A stretch of 64,000 nucleotides of DNA from Rhizobium brockwellii (GTDB lineage Bacteria; Pseudomonadota; Alphaproteobacteria; Rhizobiales; Rhizobiaceae): assembly GCF_000769405.2 (NCBI RefSeq), contig NZ_CP053440.1, positions 1-64,000 on the forward strand. Reading direction: 5' to 3'. Below, one piece after another: positions 36,045 to 45,062 of the stretch. The notes beneath the pieces were generated by a model. The model worked only from the letters and a program-made list of their open reading frames with translations. It ran no database searches and had not been told where the DNA came from. Both the position numbers and the translations under genes were made by a program. Position 1 is the stretch's first letter. Every line of letters begins with the position of its first letter.

Positions 36045-36248
36045 GGACTGTCTCCCACATGATACGGCTTCTCTGTCTGAGATGCCTGATCCCTCGTGAA
36101 GTATTATGTCGAAAGAACACTGAAATATGGTTAATTCTTTTTGACATCGGAACAAAATCAGGACCGGGAATACTTGTGGTATCCAGCCATCATCTGCCAT
36201 CTTGATGGCTGGCGGACTGCTGCTACATGCAGATGAAAGGAGGCCGAC

Positions 36249-36482
36249 ATGGCCGAACCTCAACTTTCCGTGCGCAGTGCGAAGGCACGCGATCTTGCAC
36301 ATCGGTTTGCCCGGCGCGAAAATCGCTCAATAGCTGACATCGTTGAGCGGGCTCTCGAATCGTATGAAATACGGGGGACCGACTGCGAGGCGGCCACGAC
36401 CTTCTATGCTTGTCTTTCACAGCAAAGTGGCACGGATATCGACTTTGAATTCAGTCCTCAAAGAGGACAGGCAGGCGCATAG
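36249..36482 (+). CDS. VapB-type antitoxin
   Basis: A 77-residue antitoxin of the plasmid-stability transcription-factor (Rv0623/VapB) type: [34 protein letters not shown] is a compact DNA-binding fold. AAAGGAGG (36236-36243) gives a strong ribosome site. The partner toxin gene immediately downstream is broken, so the antitoxin has outlived its toxin. Confidence 0.8.
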   Translation: MAEPQLSVRSAKARDLAHRFARRENRSIADIVERALESYEIRGTDCEAATTFYACLSQQSGTDIDFEFSPQRGQAGA

Positions 36483-36494
36483 GGGCATCGAACT

Positions 36495-36907
36495 TTGATC
36501 TTCCTCGATACCAATGTCATATCGGAAACCTAAAAAGTCGACCGACGAGGCAGTGATCACATGGCTGGTCCGTCATGATGCAGAATTGGCGTTGCCGGCG
36601 GTGACAATTGCGGAAATAGCTTTTGGTATCCAGAAGATCCGACCCGATCAGCGAGGCGAACGCCTCGAACAGGGGGCTCTCCGACTGGCGCCGTCGCTTC
36701 GCGGACCGGATTTTCGGTCTGACCGAAGAGCCAGCTCTTGCTTATGGCGACATCAGGGGCCTTGCTGCTCGTCAAGGGCGTGGAATGTCGGCTCCGGATG
36801 GCATGATAGCCGCTATTGCTCGGGTTAATGGCGGTCGACTTGCGACGCGAAACCTGGGGGACTTTGCGACCACAGGTCTTGAGTTGATCTCACCATGGCA
36901 ATTTTGA
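36495..36907 (+). pseudogene. vapC (PIN-domain toxin), two frameshifts
   Basis: PIN-domain ribonuclease toxin gene disrupted twice. It begins TTG 36495 as MIFLDTNVISET (first catalytic Asp) and meets TAA at 36531. The reading resumes in the next frame with KKSTDEAVITWLVRHDAELAL to ERLEQG, then shifts again to LSDWRRRFADRIFGL through MSAPDGMIAAIA and RNLGDFATTGLELISPW. All catalytic acids are still recognisable across the frames, so the decay is recent. Confidence 0.88.
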
Positions 36908-36945
36908 ATTCCCGAAGCATGCTTGGCGGTCGTACCTGACGCCTT

Positions 36946-37194
36946 TCAGGCCAATCGCATGAGAGTTTCATTAAGGTCGCCGATCTGCCGCAGCAACTCG
37001 ACCAACTTATCCGTATCGTCTTGGCTGAGCCGGCCCGTTCCGCCGCTGCTCTTCCAGAGATTTTGAAATTGTTGGCTCATCTCGTGCGCGCTGCTCATGA
37101 TTTCGAGTATTTGCGCGCGGTTTTCCCAGGTTGCAACGACGGATGGTTCGTCCATCTCCATCGACATGTCCGGTTCGCGTTCCAGCAAAAGCAA
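36946..37194 (-). CDS. Small hypothetical protein
   Basis: A reading frame of about 82 residues with a TTG start (37194; another TTG at 37188 has AGGAA at better spacing). The product is acidic and mostly helical (NRAQILEIMSSAHEMSQQFQNLW, DDTDKLVELLRQIGDLNETLMRLA), with no signal or membrane segment. I do not recognise a family. It lies between the vapBC remnant and the DUF5666 gene. Codon use looks ordinary, so it is probably real. Confidence 0.5.
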   Translation of the reverse strand: MLLLEREPDMSMEMDEPSVVATWENRAQILEIMSSAHEMSQQFQNLWKSSGGTGRLSQDDTDKLVELLRQIGDLNETLMRLA

Positions 37195-37385
37195 TTCCTG
37201 ATTCCTCTTGGTGATGACGGTTTGGCTCGGCAGTCAGCAGCGATTGAAAATCAAACGATTGGCTAGCGGGTGTGGGGCGGACACGTTAGCCAATCGGCAA
37301 ACCCTCCCTGGAATCACCCGAAGCAGAATTCGCACGAACAATAAATGGGAAAGTTTCCCATTTGTCAATGCCGATGACAGCGTTT

Positions 37386-38459
37386 TCAGTGCGGACCCGG
37401 CCCCGGAGGCGGCGGCCCAGGAGGCGGTCCGTCCGGCGGTGGCGCCCCGCCTCTATCCGGAGCGCGAAAATCTCGGTCCGGCCCGCCTCTGCCGAAGGGC
37501 GGATGATCGGGCGGCGGTCGATCCGAAGGGCCACCTGGCGGTCGCGAACCGAAGCCGTCCGGAATGCGCCCGTCGGGAAAGCCTGTCATTCTGCTTGAGT
37601 CCCGGACGCCGACATCGACGAAGCCATGACCATCAGGCGACAGCGGCATCGAGCCGAAAGGCGCGGAGCCTCTGGGTCCTACGCTCGGCCCGTCCTTATC
37701 CGTCGGCCGGAAGGTCTCGAGGTTGACGATGCCCCGTTTGAGGCCCGGCACCACGGGTTCGGCCTGAATGCGCGTGATGATCAAGCGATCGGCGACAGCC
37801 TTGAGACGCACGAGCGTTTGCTTGCCGGCCAGGTATCCATGCGTGCTTCCAAGCGAAAGGCCGCCGATCAGGACGCGATTGCGGCTCTTGACGGGGACGC
37901 CACGAACATGGGCGCCTTCGGAAACGGAGCGGGGCTCGATGCGTCGGGCAATGATCGCACCGTCAGGTTTGCGGATGCCGAACACGGCGACCCGCTTGCC
38001 TTTCTGCAGACCCTTCGTCGCGACACCCGTCGTGTCGATCGTTTGCCCCAATATGGTCATGCCGGTCTTGTCTATCCGGTCGATGCGGCCCTGGACTTCG
38101 CTGGCGATGGTGATGCGGGCGGCAAGTCCGCCCGTCAGCAGCACCCGGGCGACATGACCAACCTTCATCGCGCTCGCGCGAACGCGTCGGCCGTCGATTT
38201 CGATCGGTGTCGTCGCGCTGAACGGTATGTGGATGTTGTTGACGATGATACTTCCAAAGCCCTGGATGGTCCCGACGATGCCCGTTCCGCCGATGCCGTG
38301 ATCTTCGTTCTCCCCACCGCCCTGGATGGAAAGTCCGGATCCGCCGATGCCATGATCGCTGGTGCCCGTCGGCTGCGCGGCGGCAATCTTGGGCACCAGG
38401 ACCTGAAGCGCTATTCCGGCCAGCAGAAATTGCCTTCTCGAGATCGCCGACGGGGTCAT
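37386..38459 (-). CDS. DUF5666-type exported protein with Pro/Gly-rich tail
   Basis: A 357-residue protein with a Tat-like leader (ISRRQFLLAGIALQVLVPKIAAA) followed by HGIGGSG/HGIGGTG repeats. Beta-rich DUF5666-like segments come next (VGTIQGFGSIIVNNI, VGHVARVLLTGG, GRIDRIDKTGMTILGQTI). The last 80 residues are a low-complexity Pro/Gly/Asp tail. Its ATG overlaps the stop of the DUF6502 gene by ATGA, so the two form one operon. The role is unknown; a periplasmic or surface location is likely. Confidence 0.78.
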   Translation of the reverse strand: MTPSAISRRQFLLAGIALQVLVPKIAAAQPTGTSDHGIGGSGLSIQGGGENEDHGIGGTGIVGTIQGFGSIIVNNIHIPFSATTPIEIDGRRVRASAMKVGHVARVLLTGGLAARITIASEVQGRIDRIDKTGMTILGQTIDTTGVATKGLQKGKRVAVFGIRKPDGAIIARRIEPRSVSEGAHVRGVPVKSRNRVLIGGLSLGSTHGYLAGKQTLVRLKAVADRLIITRIQAEPVVPGLKRGIVNLETFRPTDKDGPSVGPRGSAPFGSMPLSPDGHGFVDVGVRDSSRMTGFPDGRIPDGFGSRPPGGPSDRPPPDHPPFGRGGPDRDFRAPDRGGAPPPDGPPPGPPPPGPGPH

Positions 38460-39319
38460 TCGCCTGTCTCCGTCTTGGAGGCGGCGTCTGCCTGAAGATC
38501 GGCCTCATCCTCCTCGGTCATGACATAGAGTCCAGCGATCCAGCGGCTGTTGCCGCCAGGATCATCCTTGATGGCCTGATGGGCGATCTTGTTGAGTTTC
38601 AGAAGCAGCGCCATTCCTTCCTGACGCGCAATCTCGTCGAGCCGGGCCGACAGCTCGGGGGACATCCCGTCGTAGTGAACCGCACGTTCGAAGTAGGGTG
38701 GAGGCTCGTTGATCAGGTTCATGACCGACGCCTGCACATGGTCACGGAGGTTGCGCGTAAAATAATGCCGGCGGGCTTCGTCACCTGCATTGGGGACGAT
38801 CGATAAGAGGTCGAGCTGGATCCAGCCGTTCTGATCGAGAACGACGATGCCTTTATCCAGCCAGTCGTCCAGGATGGAGCGGGGGTGGACGTCCTTGGTG
38901 ATGTCGCTCACCAGGCTCTCGAATGACGGACCGCCGTCGCTGGAGGTGCGGGGCAGGGCGCTCGGCTGATCCTCCGCATCGCAATAAAACGGATCGGCAA
39001 GCCATCTGGCGAGAATACGGCTCGTCTGCGAAACGCCGGTGGTGAGGAAGGATGCCGCAAGCACCTGTCCGCGCAGCCGGTTGACGTCCTTGCGGTGAAT
39101 GCCGGTCAGAAGCGAGATGCGGCTGTCCGTCTGGTTCTTGTTCGGCAGTGCGAATTCCTTCTCTGCGACCTCGATATAAAGGCGGCGAAGAACGGTCGAA
39201 AACGAGATGAAGTTGAAGCCGGAGGCGAGTGCGAGCTTGACCAGCGGGCGAAGCACGCGGATCAGCATGGCCTGCAAGGTCTCTTCGGAGAAGGGTAGCT
39301 TCGCGCGCGGCTTCGACAT
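38456..39319 (-). CDS. DUF6502-family protein
   Basis: A protein of about 287 residues with no signal peptide. The middle contains SRISLLTGIHRKDVNRLRGQV and the helix-turn-helix-like LASGFNFISFSTVLRRLYIEVAE, as in DUF6502 proteins. The start is uncertain: ATG 39319 (MSKPRAKLPFS) is used, and ATG 39349 would add ten residues. It is translationally coupled to the DUF5666 gene, and the pair is often found together. It may be a regulator or cytoplasmic partner of that exported protein. Confidence 0.72.
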   Translation of the reverse strand: MSKPRAKLPFSEETLQAMLIRVLRPLVKLALASGFNFISFSTVLRRLYIEVAEKEFALPNKNQTDSRISLLTGIHRKDVNRLRGQVLAASFLTTGVSQTSRILARWLADPFYCDAEDQPSALPRTSSDGGPSFESLVSDITKDVHPRSILDDWLDKGIVVLDQNGWIQLDLLSIVPNAGDEARRHYFTRNLRDHVQASVMNLINEPPPYFERAVHYDGMSPELSARLDEIARQEGMALLLKLNKIAHQAIKDDPGGNSRWIAGLYVMTEEDEADLQADAASKTETGE

Positions 39320-39504
39320 CAAGAACACACTCGGTCTCTGAAAGACCATTGCCGGCAGACCTTCGGCAATCGTCCTCAGTCTCCCCTATGGGAAAGTCCA
39401 GACTGCCGCAACGGACAAGCCATATGCAAGACCGGCCTATGCCATGCTTGCTGGCGGCACGGCCGTGGTCGCGACGCCATTGGGAAGATATTTTGCGCCT
39501 TCTG

Positions 39505-39885
39505 TCAATGCGTTACCGGATGCGGTTCGGGTGACAGCACTGCGCCATGGCGCCAGTCGATCAGCCGGTCGATGCGCGCAATCTTGTGGAAAACCTCGAA
39601 AACGTCGAATGATGTGCCCTTCTCGATGTGGGCTGCCAGCAGCTCGCAAAGCTCGAATATTTCAGGGGGCGTACCGGTCATCTCGACACCGTCATCCGTG
39701 AAGACACCCGATCGCGGCCATGCCCGCGTCTGTTGTTCGTCGAGTTTGCTGCCGACGAAGGGGATCGTATCGATGATGCCGGAGGCGAGCGCGAAGGCCG
39801 CCTCCGCCACGATTTCGGAACACGTCGTGTTGGGTTCCCTCGTTAGGGCCGGTATTTGCATCCGCTTGAATTCCCGCATTTTCAA
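39505..39885 (-). CDS. Hypothetical protein downstream of flgL
   Basis: A frame of up to 126 residues starting 4 nt after flgL (TTG 39885; ATG 39879 and 39861 are alternatives). The stretch RAWPRSGVFTDDGVEMTGTPPEIFELCELLAAHI resembles the WPR-G-DG-P-I-A-EL pattern of small phage DnaT-like/head-completion proteins. That similarity is weak and its meaning here is unclear. It does not look like FlaF, FlbT or FlgD, which usually follow flgL in rhizobia. Confidence 0.5.
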   Translation of the reverse strand: MKMREFKRMQIPALTREPNTTCSEIVAEAAFALASGIIDTIPFVGSKLDEQQTRAWPRSGVFTDDGVEMTGTPPEIFELCELLAAHIEKGTSFDVFEVFHKIARIDRLIDWRHGAVLSPEPHPVTH

Positions 39886-39889
39886 TCCG

Positions 39890-40936
39890 TCAGAGATAGT
39901 TGACCAGACTCAGACCCTGGAGTTTCGAGACGAGCGTGTAAGCTGTCTCCAGTTGCGTCTGCAGCTGGTTGACGAGCGTCGAAGCCTCGTAGGCATCCAC
40001 GCCCTGGAGATCGACAAGGTTTCCCTGAAGCAGAGTGGATTGAGCATCGAGGGCGTCGTTTGCCTTTTCGAGCCGCTCCTGTGAAAGGCCGAGCTCACTT
40101 TGCTGCGTCACGATGCCGGCGGTCGCCTGCGCCGCATAGGCGATCGCCTTGGATGCGACGGCGCTCTGCGCGTCGGAGCTGAGATCCTGACCGAAGAGGG
40201 CGGAGACGACGACGGAGGCAAGAGCGAGATAGCGCATGCCTTCGGAATTGGCGTTGGTCGACGAGGTGATGGTTTCCGATCCGCTGATCCGGCTCGTCAT
40301 ATCGGTGCTGGAAGCGGTCGACCAGCCTTCGGAAGCGTCCGTCCAGGCGCTCTCGGCGAACATCGGCTCTACCGTGTCGGTGATGAAGCTGCCGATTTCC
40401 TCGCCTGTCAACTCGTTGACGTCTTTTCCGAGACCGGTTGCATAGTCGTTCAGAGCCGAAACGATCGTATCCGAGACCGCCGAGGATTGATCGGTCAGAG
40501 GCTGGCTGTCGAGGTTCGTTCCGCCGAACAGGAACTCGCCATTGACTGACGTGTTTGCCGTCGAGACCAGCTGCGAAATCGTGGCGCTCGCCGTCTGCAG
40601 GGCAACGGCGATGCTCGTCGTATCCTGGCTCGCCTGGAGCGCGGTCAGGTTCGAGACCAGACTGTCCCCGGCATCCTTGAGGCTCGAAAGGGCGGTTTGC
40701 GATGCGTCCATCCGCAATTCGACGACGGCATTGCTCGTCTTCAACGAGGCGGCCTGGGCGATGGCGCTGGTGAGATTGATCGACTTTGCAGCGCCGACGC
40801 CGAGGGACACGCCTATATCGGCGTAGGTTCCTGTGGTCGCTTCCGTCGAGGCCTGCTGCAGCTTGTTTTGGGACTGGCTGATGGTGAGCCGCAAAACATT
40901 CTGCATCGCCGATGATGAGACAAAAGATGCTTTCAT
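39890..40936 (-). CDS. flgL: Flagellar hook-filament junction protein FlgL
   Basis: A 348-residue HAP3-type protein with alphaproteobacterial features. The N-terminal flagellin-like helix is FVSSSAMQNVLRLTISQSQNKLQQASTE, FGGTNLDSQPL lies in the middle, and the C-terminal helix ends TLVNQLQTQLETAYTLVSKLQGLSLVNYL. It follows flgK by 2 nt and would join hook and filament. It is last of the recognisable flagellar genes here; no filament, rod or export gene follows. Confidence 0.93.
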   Translation of the reverse strand: MKASFVSSSAMQNVLRLTISQSQNKLQQASTEATTGTYADIGVSLGVGAAKSINLTSAIAQAASLKTSNAVVELRMDASQTALSSLKDAGDSLVSNLTALQASQDTTSIAVALQTASATISQLVSTANTSVNGEFLFGGTNLDSQPLTDQSSAVSDTIVSALNDYATGLGKDVNELTGEEIGSFITDTVEPMFAESAWTDASEGWSTASSTDMTSRISGSETITSSTNANSEGMRYLALASVVVSALFGQDLSSDAQSAVASKAIAYAAQATAGIVTQQSELGLSQERLEKANDALDAQSTLLQGNLVDLQGVDAYEASTLVNQLQTQLETAYTLVSKLQGLSLVNYL

Positions 40937-40938
40937 GA

Positions 40939-42399
40939 CTAGCTCGCTATGTCGAGGAGCGACTGGAACATCTCGTCGATGACGTTCAGGATCTTCGTCG
41001 CTGCTTTGTAGGATTGTTCGATGTCGAGAAGCAGCGTCAGTTCCTCGTCGAGGTTGACGCCGGTTTCGTTGGAATAGGCCTCGTCGGAGCGTGACAAGGC
41101 CGCAGCCGTTGTTTCGGAGGCCGACGTGGCATCGCTTCGATATTGTTCGAGCCAGCCGATGGAGGCGCTGGCGTAGTCCGTCAGGCTTTGCGACGTGGAG
41201 AGACCGGCGTCGGAAGAGAACGAGCGCTGTTCCGTCAACGCCTGATACAGGGCATCGAGATTGTCCGAGAAGCCGCTGTCTCCCGAGGTGTTGAGATCGG
41301 TGATGCCGCTGATCGTTCCATCGCGCAGCTTCGTCGCATCGCCGCCCTCGCTTGTGACGACGGCTAGATTGACCGAGATAGTGGAGGCGATCCCTGTCGT
41401 ATCGTCGGAATCAGCAGGTGTTGCCCCGGTTACGCCCGACGCCGTCGTCCACACGAAAAGTCCCGGCGCGCTCGTGCTGCCGTCGGTTTCCGAGAAGCTC
41501 TGGACGAGCGATTTGGCGATCTCGTCGAGCTGGGCCTGGAATGTCGGGGCGATTTCGTCGCGAAGCTGCAGCAGCGCCTGCAGGCTGCCCGAGGCACTCG
41601 TCGTCGATCCTTCGCCGGCGTCGAGTGCAACGCCGTCGATATAGATGGAATTGCCTTCCGTTCCGGCAACGTAGGTTGCCGTCGACGAGAACGTGACGGT
41701 GCGGGGAATGGTCTCGAACAGCACGGTACCATCCGAGGTGTAGAGCGCCATATCGTTATTGTCGCGCACGGTTGAGGTGACGCCGACGATCGAGGAGATC
41801 TGCTTCAGCAGCTTTTCACGCTCGTCGAGCGCCGAGGATGTATCGGTGCCGGTCGATGTGGCCAGCTTGACCGCATTGTTGGCCGCCTCGAACTGCGACA
41901 GCAGCGTGTTCAGGGTGGAGACCTGTGTGGCGATCTCCGCATCCGCCTCGGCTCTGATCGACTGGACGCCGTCGCTTGCTGTATTCAACGAATTGGCAAG
42001 ATCCTGCGCGGCGGTCACGGCCGATTGCGCTGTTGTCGTGCTGCTCGGGGATGTGGCGAATGTCTGGAGCGCCTGCTGGAATGCCGTGAGATAGGTACTC
42101 GGCGAGGTCTCGTAGTCATTGCCGCCCACCAGCGACTTCAGGCTTTCGAGGCCGGTCACCAGCGTCTGCTGGGCGCTGTCCTTGGCATTCGTTTGCAAAT
42201 ACTGGGCAAGCAGCGCCGTTTCCTGCGCCCGGCTGATGCTGACGACCTGGGCGCCGGAAAGAGACGTCGTAACCGACGCCTCCCGTCTCACATAGTCGGA
42301 ATTTCCGACATTGGCGATATTCGTTGAGATGACGCTGCTTTGCTGGCCGGTAGTGTTAAAGATGCTTTGCACGCTGTTCAAGGCGGAGGTGAGCGACAT
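40939..42399 (-). CDS. flgK: Flagellar hook-associated protein FlgK
   Basis: A 486-residue HAP1. The N-terminus (LTSALNSVQSIFNTTGQQSSVISTNIANVGNSDYVRR) is the axial family signature. The C-terminal FlgK hallmark is VNLDEELTLLLDIEQSYKAATKILNVIDEMFQSLLDI. It lies 13 nt after flgE. The variable middle is Ser/Thr-rich. The gene appears intact. Confidence 0.94.
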   Translation of the reverse strand: MSLTSALNSVQSIFNTTGQQSSVISTNIANVGNSDYVRREASVTTSLSGAQVVSISRAQETALLAQYLQTNAKDSAQQTLVTGLESLKSLVGGNDYETSPSTYLTAFQQALQTFATSPSSTTTAQSAVTAAQDLANSLNTASDGVQSIRAEADAEIATQVSTLNTLLSQFEAANNAVKLATSTGTDTSSALDEREKLLKQISSIVGVTSTVRDNNDMALYTSDGTVLFETIPRTVTFSSTATYVAGTEGNSIYIDGVALDAGEGSTTSASGSLQALLQLRDEIAPTFQAQLDEIAKSLVQSFSETDGSTSAPGLFVWTTASGVTGATPADSDDTTGIASTISVNLAVVTSEGGDATKLRDGTISGITDLNTSGDSGFSDNLDALYQALTEQRSFSSDAGLSTSQSLTDYASASIGWLEQYRSDATSASETTAAALSRSDEAYSNETGVNLDEELTLLLDIEQSYKAATKILNVIDEMFQSLLDIAS

Positions 42400-42412
42400 G
42401 CCGGCGCCCTCC

Positions 42413-43705
42413 CTATCGTTTCAGATTGACGAGGACATCCATGATATCGGAGCCGGTCTGAAACACCTTCGAATTGGCCGTATAGCTGCGCTGCGCCTCG
42501 ATCATCTCCGTCAGTTCACCGGCGAGGTCGACATTCGAGCTTTCGAGAGCACCGGACTGGATGGAACCAAGCCCGTTCGTCTGTGGGAAGCCGGTGACCG
42601 TGACGCCGGACAATCCATTGGCGCTGTAGACGTTGCCGCTGAGCAGCGTCAGATTGTCGGGGCTGGCGACCGTCGCGAGAGGGATCTGATAGAGAGCCTT
42701 CGTCGCCCCGTTCGCATAGGAGACCGACACCACGCCGTCCGTACCGATGGAGACCGAGCTCACGGCACTTGCGGCCTGGCCGTCTGCGGAGCCCGTCGCC
42801 GAGAAGTCGGAGGAAAGCTGGGTGAAGTCGGAATAGTCCATGGTGATCGTCTTTGCCGTCACCGGATCGACGATGTCGGTGTCGGTTGCGGAGGTCAGCT
42901 GGCCATCGGCGTCGAAAGACAGCGTTGCAACGCTCACGGCATCGGAAGAGTAGGGGAAGGACGTCGTGCTGCCGGTAGATGCATCGGCATTGCGGTAAAC
43001 CGCGACCTCCCAGGTGCTGCCGGTGACCGCACCGCCCGCGTCCGTCGTGACGCCGGTCTTGGTGAAGTAATAGTCGTACTGAACGGTGCCGCCGAGGCTG
43101 TCATAGGCAACCAGCGACATCTTCTGCGTGTCATCGGTGACGCTGGCCGTGTTGGCGCTCGGCAGCGTCGTGGTATCGGTGACGACAGTCGCCTCGGAAT
43201 TCAGGTTGCCGCTGAAATAGGCGCTGCTCGAAGCGACGGCGCTCAAGCCCGATTGGGATACGTTGACCGGCACCAGGCCGTCGAAGCCGTTGACGACCAC
43301 CGCCGGCACGCCGGAATCATAGGAGTATCCCATGAGCGTGAAACCGGCGCCGTTGACGAGATTGCCGTCGCTGTCGACCGAGAAGTCGCCGGCCCGGGTG
43401 AGCACCGGCGTGCCATCGGCGCTTTCCACGATGAAGAACCCATCTCCCGAGATCGCCAGGTCGTAGGCCGAGGTCGTATAGGAAATGTCCCCTTGCTGAG
43501 AAATCGCCTGACGCACAGAGGTCTGGACGCCGCCTGAATTATAATTGCCCGAGGAAGACGGCAGAACCAACGACGAAAAGGACGTGGAAACGGCTTTGTA
43601 GCCGGTGGTGTTCGCGTTGGCGATATTGTCGGAAACCGTGCTGAGCCGGTTTGCCTGGGCGCTCATGCCGGAGACGGCGGTTTTCATGCTTCCAAAAATG
43701 CTCAT
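42413..43705 (-). CDS. flgE: Flagellar hook protein FlgE
   Basis: A 430-residue hook subunit. The N-terminal axial motif is FGSMKTAVSGMSAQANRLSTVSDNIANANTTGYK. The hook body contains FIVESADGTPVLTRAGDFSVDSDGNLVNGAGFTLMGY-type flagellar basal-body repeats. The C-terminus SSNVDLAGELTEMIEAQRSYTANSKVFQTGSDIMDVLVNLKR is diagnostic. ATG 43705 follows AAAGGATCGAG. It heads the flgE-flgK-flgL run. Confidence 0.95.
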   Translation of the reverse strand: MSIFGSMKTAVSGMSAQANRLSTVSDNIANANTTGYKAVSTSFSSLVLPSSSGNYNSGGVQTSVRQAISQQGDISYTTSAYDLAISGDGFFIVESADGTPVLTRAGDFSVDSDGNLVNGAGFTLMGYSYDSGVPAVVVNGFDGLVPVNVSQSGLSAVASSSAYFSGNLNSEATVVTDTTTLPSANTASVTDDTQKMSLVAYDSLGGTVQYDYYFTKTGVTTDAGGAVTGSTWEVAVYRNADASTGSTTSFPYSSDAVSVATLSFDADGQLTSATDTDIVDPVTAKTITMDYSDFTQLSSDFSATGSADGQAASAVSSVSIGTDGVVSVSYANGATKALYQIPLATVASPDNLTLLSGNVYSANGLSGVTVTGFPQTNGLGSIQSGALESSNVDLAGELTEMIEAQRSYTANSKVFQTGSDIMDVLVNLKR

Positions 43706-44019
43706 GGCTCGATCCTTTAAGGTTTGGGAACATGCCATGTGACGAGGGGCTTCCAGGGCCCGGATGGCGGGCGCACGACATCGCTGGCGCCTGGCAAAGG
43801 CCGGCACCGGTCGATGATCTGATTGTCTGGGCTGACCCCGTGATGGCGATAGGCGCTTCGGCTCATCCGCGCGCTGGTTATCCGTGCGCCTGTGGACGGC
43901 GCACCATTCGAACGTTTCCATACTTCGCAAGCGACCCGACTGAAGGCTCTGCCGGCTCGCTTTAAAACCGTCTCAGTGCAGATCCTCCAGCGACCGCAAT
44001 GGCGACGGCTTAACGACCG
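43706..44019. other. Gap before flgE
   Basis: A 314-bp gap between the EF-hand gene and flgE. It is GC-rich and shows no supported gene or strong palindrome. The flgE promoter could lie here, or flgE may be read through from the EF-hand gene. Confidence 0.4.
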
Positions 44020-44898
44020 TCAGCTCGTGGACTGTGCAGACAATGAACCGGTGCCTGACGTGTCGAGCAGACTAAAGAGCTGGCTCGCCTGGCTTTCGGT
44101 GACGTCGTCCGGCTTACCCGCCATGAACTCGTCCAATGTCACAAGCCCGTCTCCGTCCGTATCGAGATCGGAGAGCAGGGATGCAAACTGGTCATCGTCA
44201 TCGTCAGCGGACGGCGGCGGTCCTTCGGGACGTTTCGACTGCTGAGCTGACATGGCCTCGGTCAGCGTATCAACCGATAGCGAGCCGGAACTTTCGCTGT
44301 CGAAGCTGTCGAACAGCGTGCCGGCCTGGTCCTCGCTCAGATCGGACGGCCGACCTGCAACGAACTCGGCCTTGCTCACCTGCCCATCGCCGTCGGTATC
44401 GAGATCGGAGAGCATGGATGCAAGTTCGTCATCGTCGGAAGGTGGCGGGGGTGGCGGCCCCTCGGCACGTTCCGACTGCTGGGCGGACATGGCCTCGGTC
44501 AGCGCATCGACCGATAGCGAGCCGGAACCTTCGCTGTCGAAGCTGTTGAACAGCGTGCCGGCTTCATCCTCCGACACATCGGACGGCCGGGCTGCGACGA
44601 ACTCGGCCTTGCTCACGTACCCGTCGCCATCGCTGTCCAGCTGCGCAACGTCCATGTCTGCGCCGCCGTCCTGCTGCTCGCTGGAAGCGGACTGACCGGC
44701 GAGGCCGTTCATCGTCAACGACATCAACTGCGACATGAGTTTCTCGGCGCTGTTGGTCGCGTCTTCGCTAAGCTGCTGGCTTGCGGTTGATTTTTTTGCC
44801 GAAACCGTATTACAGGATAGGGTGTCCTGGGATGCTGACGTCGAACTCTTGCTATAGGAATAGGAAGAGATCGACGTTGCGGCAGAAATGGTCGTCAT
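44020..44898 (-). CDS. EF-hand repeat calcium-binding protein
   Basis: A 292-residue acidic protein with a Ser/Thr/Tyr-rich N-terminus and no Sec signal. Three tandem modules of about 65-75 residues each contain a canonical EF-hand loop (DSDGDGYVSKAEF, DTDGDGQVSKAEF, DTDGDGLVTLDEF). Each is followed by a degenerate one (DSEGSGSLSVDAL and relatives). The first two modules end with EGPPP-type linkers. ATG 44898 has GGAGCG upstream. It lies just before flgE and opposite a TetR gene. It could be a calcium sensor or an exported accessory of the flagellum; that role is inferred. Confidence 0.83.
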   Translation of the reverse strand: MTTISAATSISSYSYSKSSTSASQDTLSCNTVSAKKSTASQQLSEDATNSAEKLMSQLMSLTMNGLAGQSASSEQQDGGADMDVAQLDSDGDGYVSKAEFVAARPSDVSEDEAGTLFNSFDSEGSGSLSVDALTEAMSAQQSERAEGPPPPPPSDDDELASMLSDLDTDGDGQVSKAEFVAGRPSDLSEDQAGTLFDSFDSESSGSLSVDTLTEAMSAQQSKRPEGPPPSADDDDDQFASLLSDLDTDGDGLVTLDEFMAGKPDDVTESQASQLFSLLDTSGTGSLSAQSTS

Positions 44899-44939
44899 AA
44901 GCGCTCCATCGGTAGAGGGTGAGAGATGCAACGCATTAC

Positions 44940-44955
44940 AGAACTGATTAGTTCT
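44940..44955. promoter_or_regulatory. TetR-type operator candidate
   Basis: AGAACTGATTAGTTCT has two perfect 6-bp arms around a 4-bp centre. It lies 41 bp before the EF-hand gene and 107 bp before the divergent TetR gene. Position and size fit a TetR operator controlling both. Confidence 0.6.
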
Positions 44956-45062
44956 CTAAATCGAAATTGCTAATGCCACAACCGAAAAAATCGCCCCTCA
45001 GAAATCGTAGTCGCCTTTCTGCGGCCTTTGGCTTGTGCCTCGATGAGGCGGTCTAGATCATC

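Noticed and set aside
42311..43537. 408-codon plus-strand frame across flgE
   Set aside because: It is the complement of a certain flgE gene; long antisense frames are expected in GC-rich DNA.
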